A stretch of 64,000 nucleotides of DNA from Ferroplasma acidarmanus Fer1. GTDB taxonomy: Archaea; Thermoplasmatota; Thermoplasmata; Thermoplasmatales; Thermoplasmataceae. The DNA lies in assembly GCF_000152265.2 (NCBI RefSeq), contig NC_021592.1, forward strand, positions 248,001-312,000, written 5' to 3'. Of this stretch, positions 63,346-64,000 are shown in pieces (position 1 is the first letter of the stretch; every line of letters begins with the position of its first letter). The position numbers and the translations under genes are program-made. The notes under the pieces are model-generated. The model had not been told where the DNA came from. It ran no database searches and saw nothing but the letters and a program-made list of their open reading frames with translations.

Positions 63346-64000
63346 ATGGAAGAATACGAACAGAATATAAAGAATGGGGATGCATTTGTTAAGAAGGAAA
63401 AATTCATGGATGCTATCAGGGAGTATACTAAAGCATATGACGCAATTTCAGAGGATGACATAAAAGCTGAAATTTGTTATAAACTCTCCCAGTGTTATTC
63501 TTCCCTGGATCACAAAAGCACAGAAAATCCGCTTAAATATGCAGAAGAGTCACTTGAACTCCACCACAAACTTGGAGATAGCGAGCTTGAGGTAATGGAT
63601 CTGATAAATATTGGCTATATTTATCTGGACAGTGGCAAAAGGGAAGATGGGATTTCTTATTTCAATAAAGCTATAGAGGCAGCAGATGCTATAAAGGATG
63701 TTACTTTATTTGCACTTTCAAACAATGCAAAGGCAGAGGCACTTTCCAGCCTGAAATCCAAACAGGCAGAGGCAATGAAAATATATGATAACGTTCTGGA
63801 ACTAACAGAGAAGTCAGAAGATTGGGAGAATTACTTCGAGGCATTGTATGGGAAAATTAGCATATTACGTGATGCCGATATCAATGCTGCCTTCGATGCT
63901 GGAAAAGCAGGGCTGGATAAAATAGATACGGTAATGAATACTATTAAAACAAAGAAGGATAAAAAAGAATTTAAAGACTCTGTTTCATACCTCTATGACT
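63346..64000 (+). CDS. TPR-repeat protein, partial
   Basis: Starts with ATG at 63346, two bases after the HMG-CoA reductase stop, and runs off the right edge after 218 codons with no stop. The sequence is a series of amphipathic helix pairs with TPR spacing: AFVKKEKFMDAIREYTKAYD, then LEVMDLINIGYIYLDSGKRE, then KQAEAMKIYDNVLELTEKSE. TPRs mediate protein-protein contacts; the partner is unknown. Acidic and lysine-rich composition suits a cytoplasmic scaffold. Confidence 0.75.
   Translation, partial: MEEYEQNIKNGDAFVKKEKFMDAIREYTKAYDAISEDDIKAEICYKLSQCYSSLDHKSTENPLKYAEESLELHHKLGDSELEVMDLINIGYIYLDSGKREDGISYFNKAIEAADAIKDVTLFALSNNAKAEALSSLKSKQAEAMKIYDNVLELTEKSEDWENYFEALYGKISILRDADINAAFDAGKAGLDKIDTVMNTIKTKKDKKEFKDSVSYLYD

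Overview
This window looks like a chromosomal segment of an acidophilic archaeon of the order Thermoplasmatales, most likely Ferroplasma or a close relative. I infer this from several things: low G+C; TATA-like boxes about 25 bases upstream of start codons (leaderless-style promoters); a CTP-dependent riboflavin kinase; an initiation factor aIF2-beta with a C-terminal TRAM domain; a fused EtfB-EtfA protein with FixC and FixX; a class II HMG-CoA reductase; and DUF929/DUF3834-type proteins. No genome was searched, so the genus is an inference. Nearly all genes are housekeeping or central-metabolism genes. There is no CRISPR array, rRNA operon, provirus or intact transposon.

Layout. 0-2.5 kb: the end of a cobalamin methyltransferase gene and a prpD-prpB pair. 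2.5-9.9 kb: an exported DUF929-like protein, thioredoxin and thioredoxin reductase divergent from an HTH regulator (with a strong inverted repeat between them), moaE, an MFS permease and a glcD-glcF lactate/glycolate dehydrogenase pair. 10-17 kb: aspartate kinase and aspartate-semialdehyde dehydrogenase, a DUF234-type ATPase, an HAD phosphatase, ProS and a TDT/SLAC1-like membrane protein. 17-24 kb: two unknown small proteins, SurE, an ABC exporter, moaA-moaD and a gamma-glutamyltransferase. 24-35 kb: an old-yellow-enzyme family protein, purE-purK, an ACT regulator, a DUF3834 protein, a HEPN/MNT pair with a broken MNT gene, carA-carB and nth. 35-48.7 kb: an amidohydrolase, an MBL hydrolase, the EtfBA-FixC-FixX electron-transfer operon, a CBS protein with citrate synthase, acyl-CoA ligase, a gene-poor stretch with decayed sequence, purC, a phosphoglycerate-mutase-like protein and cysteine synthase. 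48.7-64 kb: Elp3, class II aldolase, a USP-like protein, tRNA-Glu(CUC), an exported protein with an ABC exporter, an RHH protein with an unknown partner, aIF2-beta/PIN/RibK/Dph6, pyrB-pyrI, an NTF2-like protein, an unknown zinc-site protein, HMG-CoA reductase and the start of a TPR protein.

How the genes fit together. Carbamoyl phosphate from CarAB feeds PyrB/PyrI. PurE, PurK and PurC are consecutive steps of purine synthesis. MoaA, MoaD and MoaE are scattered molybdopterin genes. PrpD and PrpB, with a citrate-synthase family enzyme 40 kb away, could form a methylcitrate cycle. Acyl-CoA ligase plus EtfBA-FixCX suggest organic-acid or fatty-acid oxidation feeding the quinone pool, possibly by flavin-based electron bifurcation.

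I did not find an obviously new multi-gene system. The points most worth checking are the in-frame stop in the MNT antitoxin, the serine in a FixX cluster motif, the phased A-tracts before an exported-protein/ABC operon, the unusual T-loop of tRNA-Glu, the large inverted repeats at 4.98 and 45.8 kb, and two similar IS605-like hairpins.
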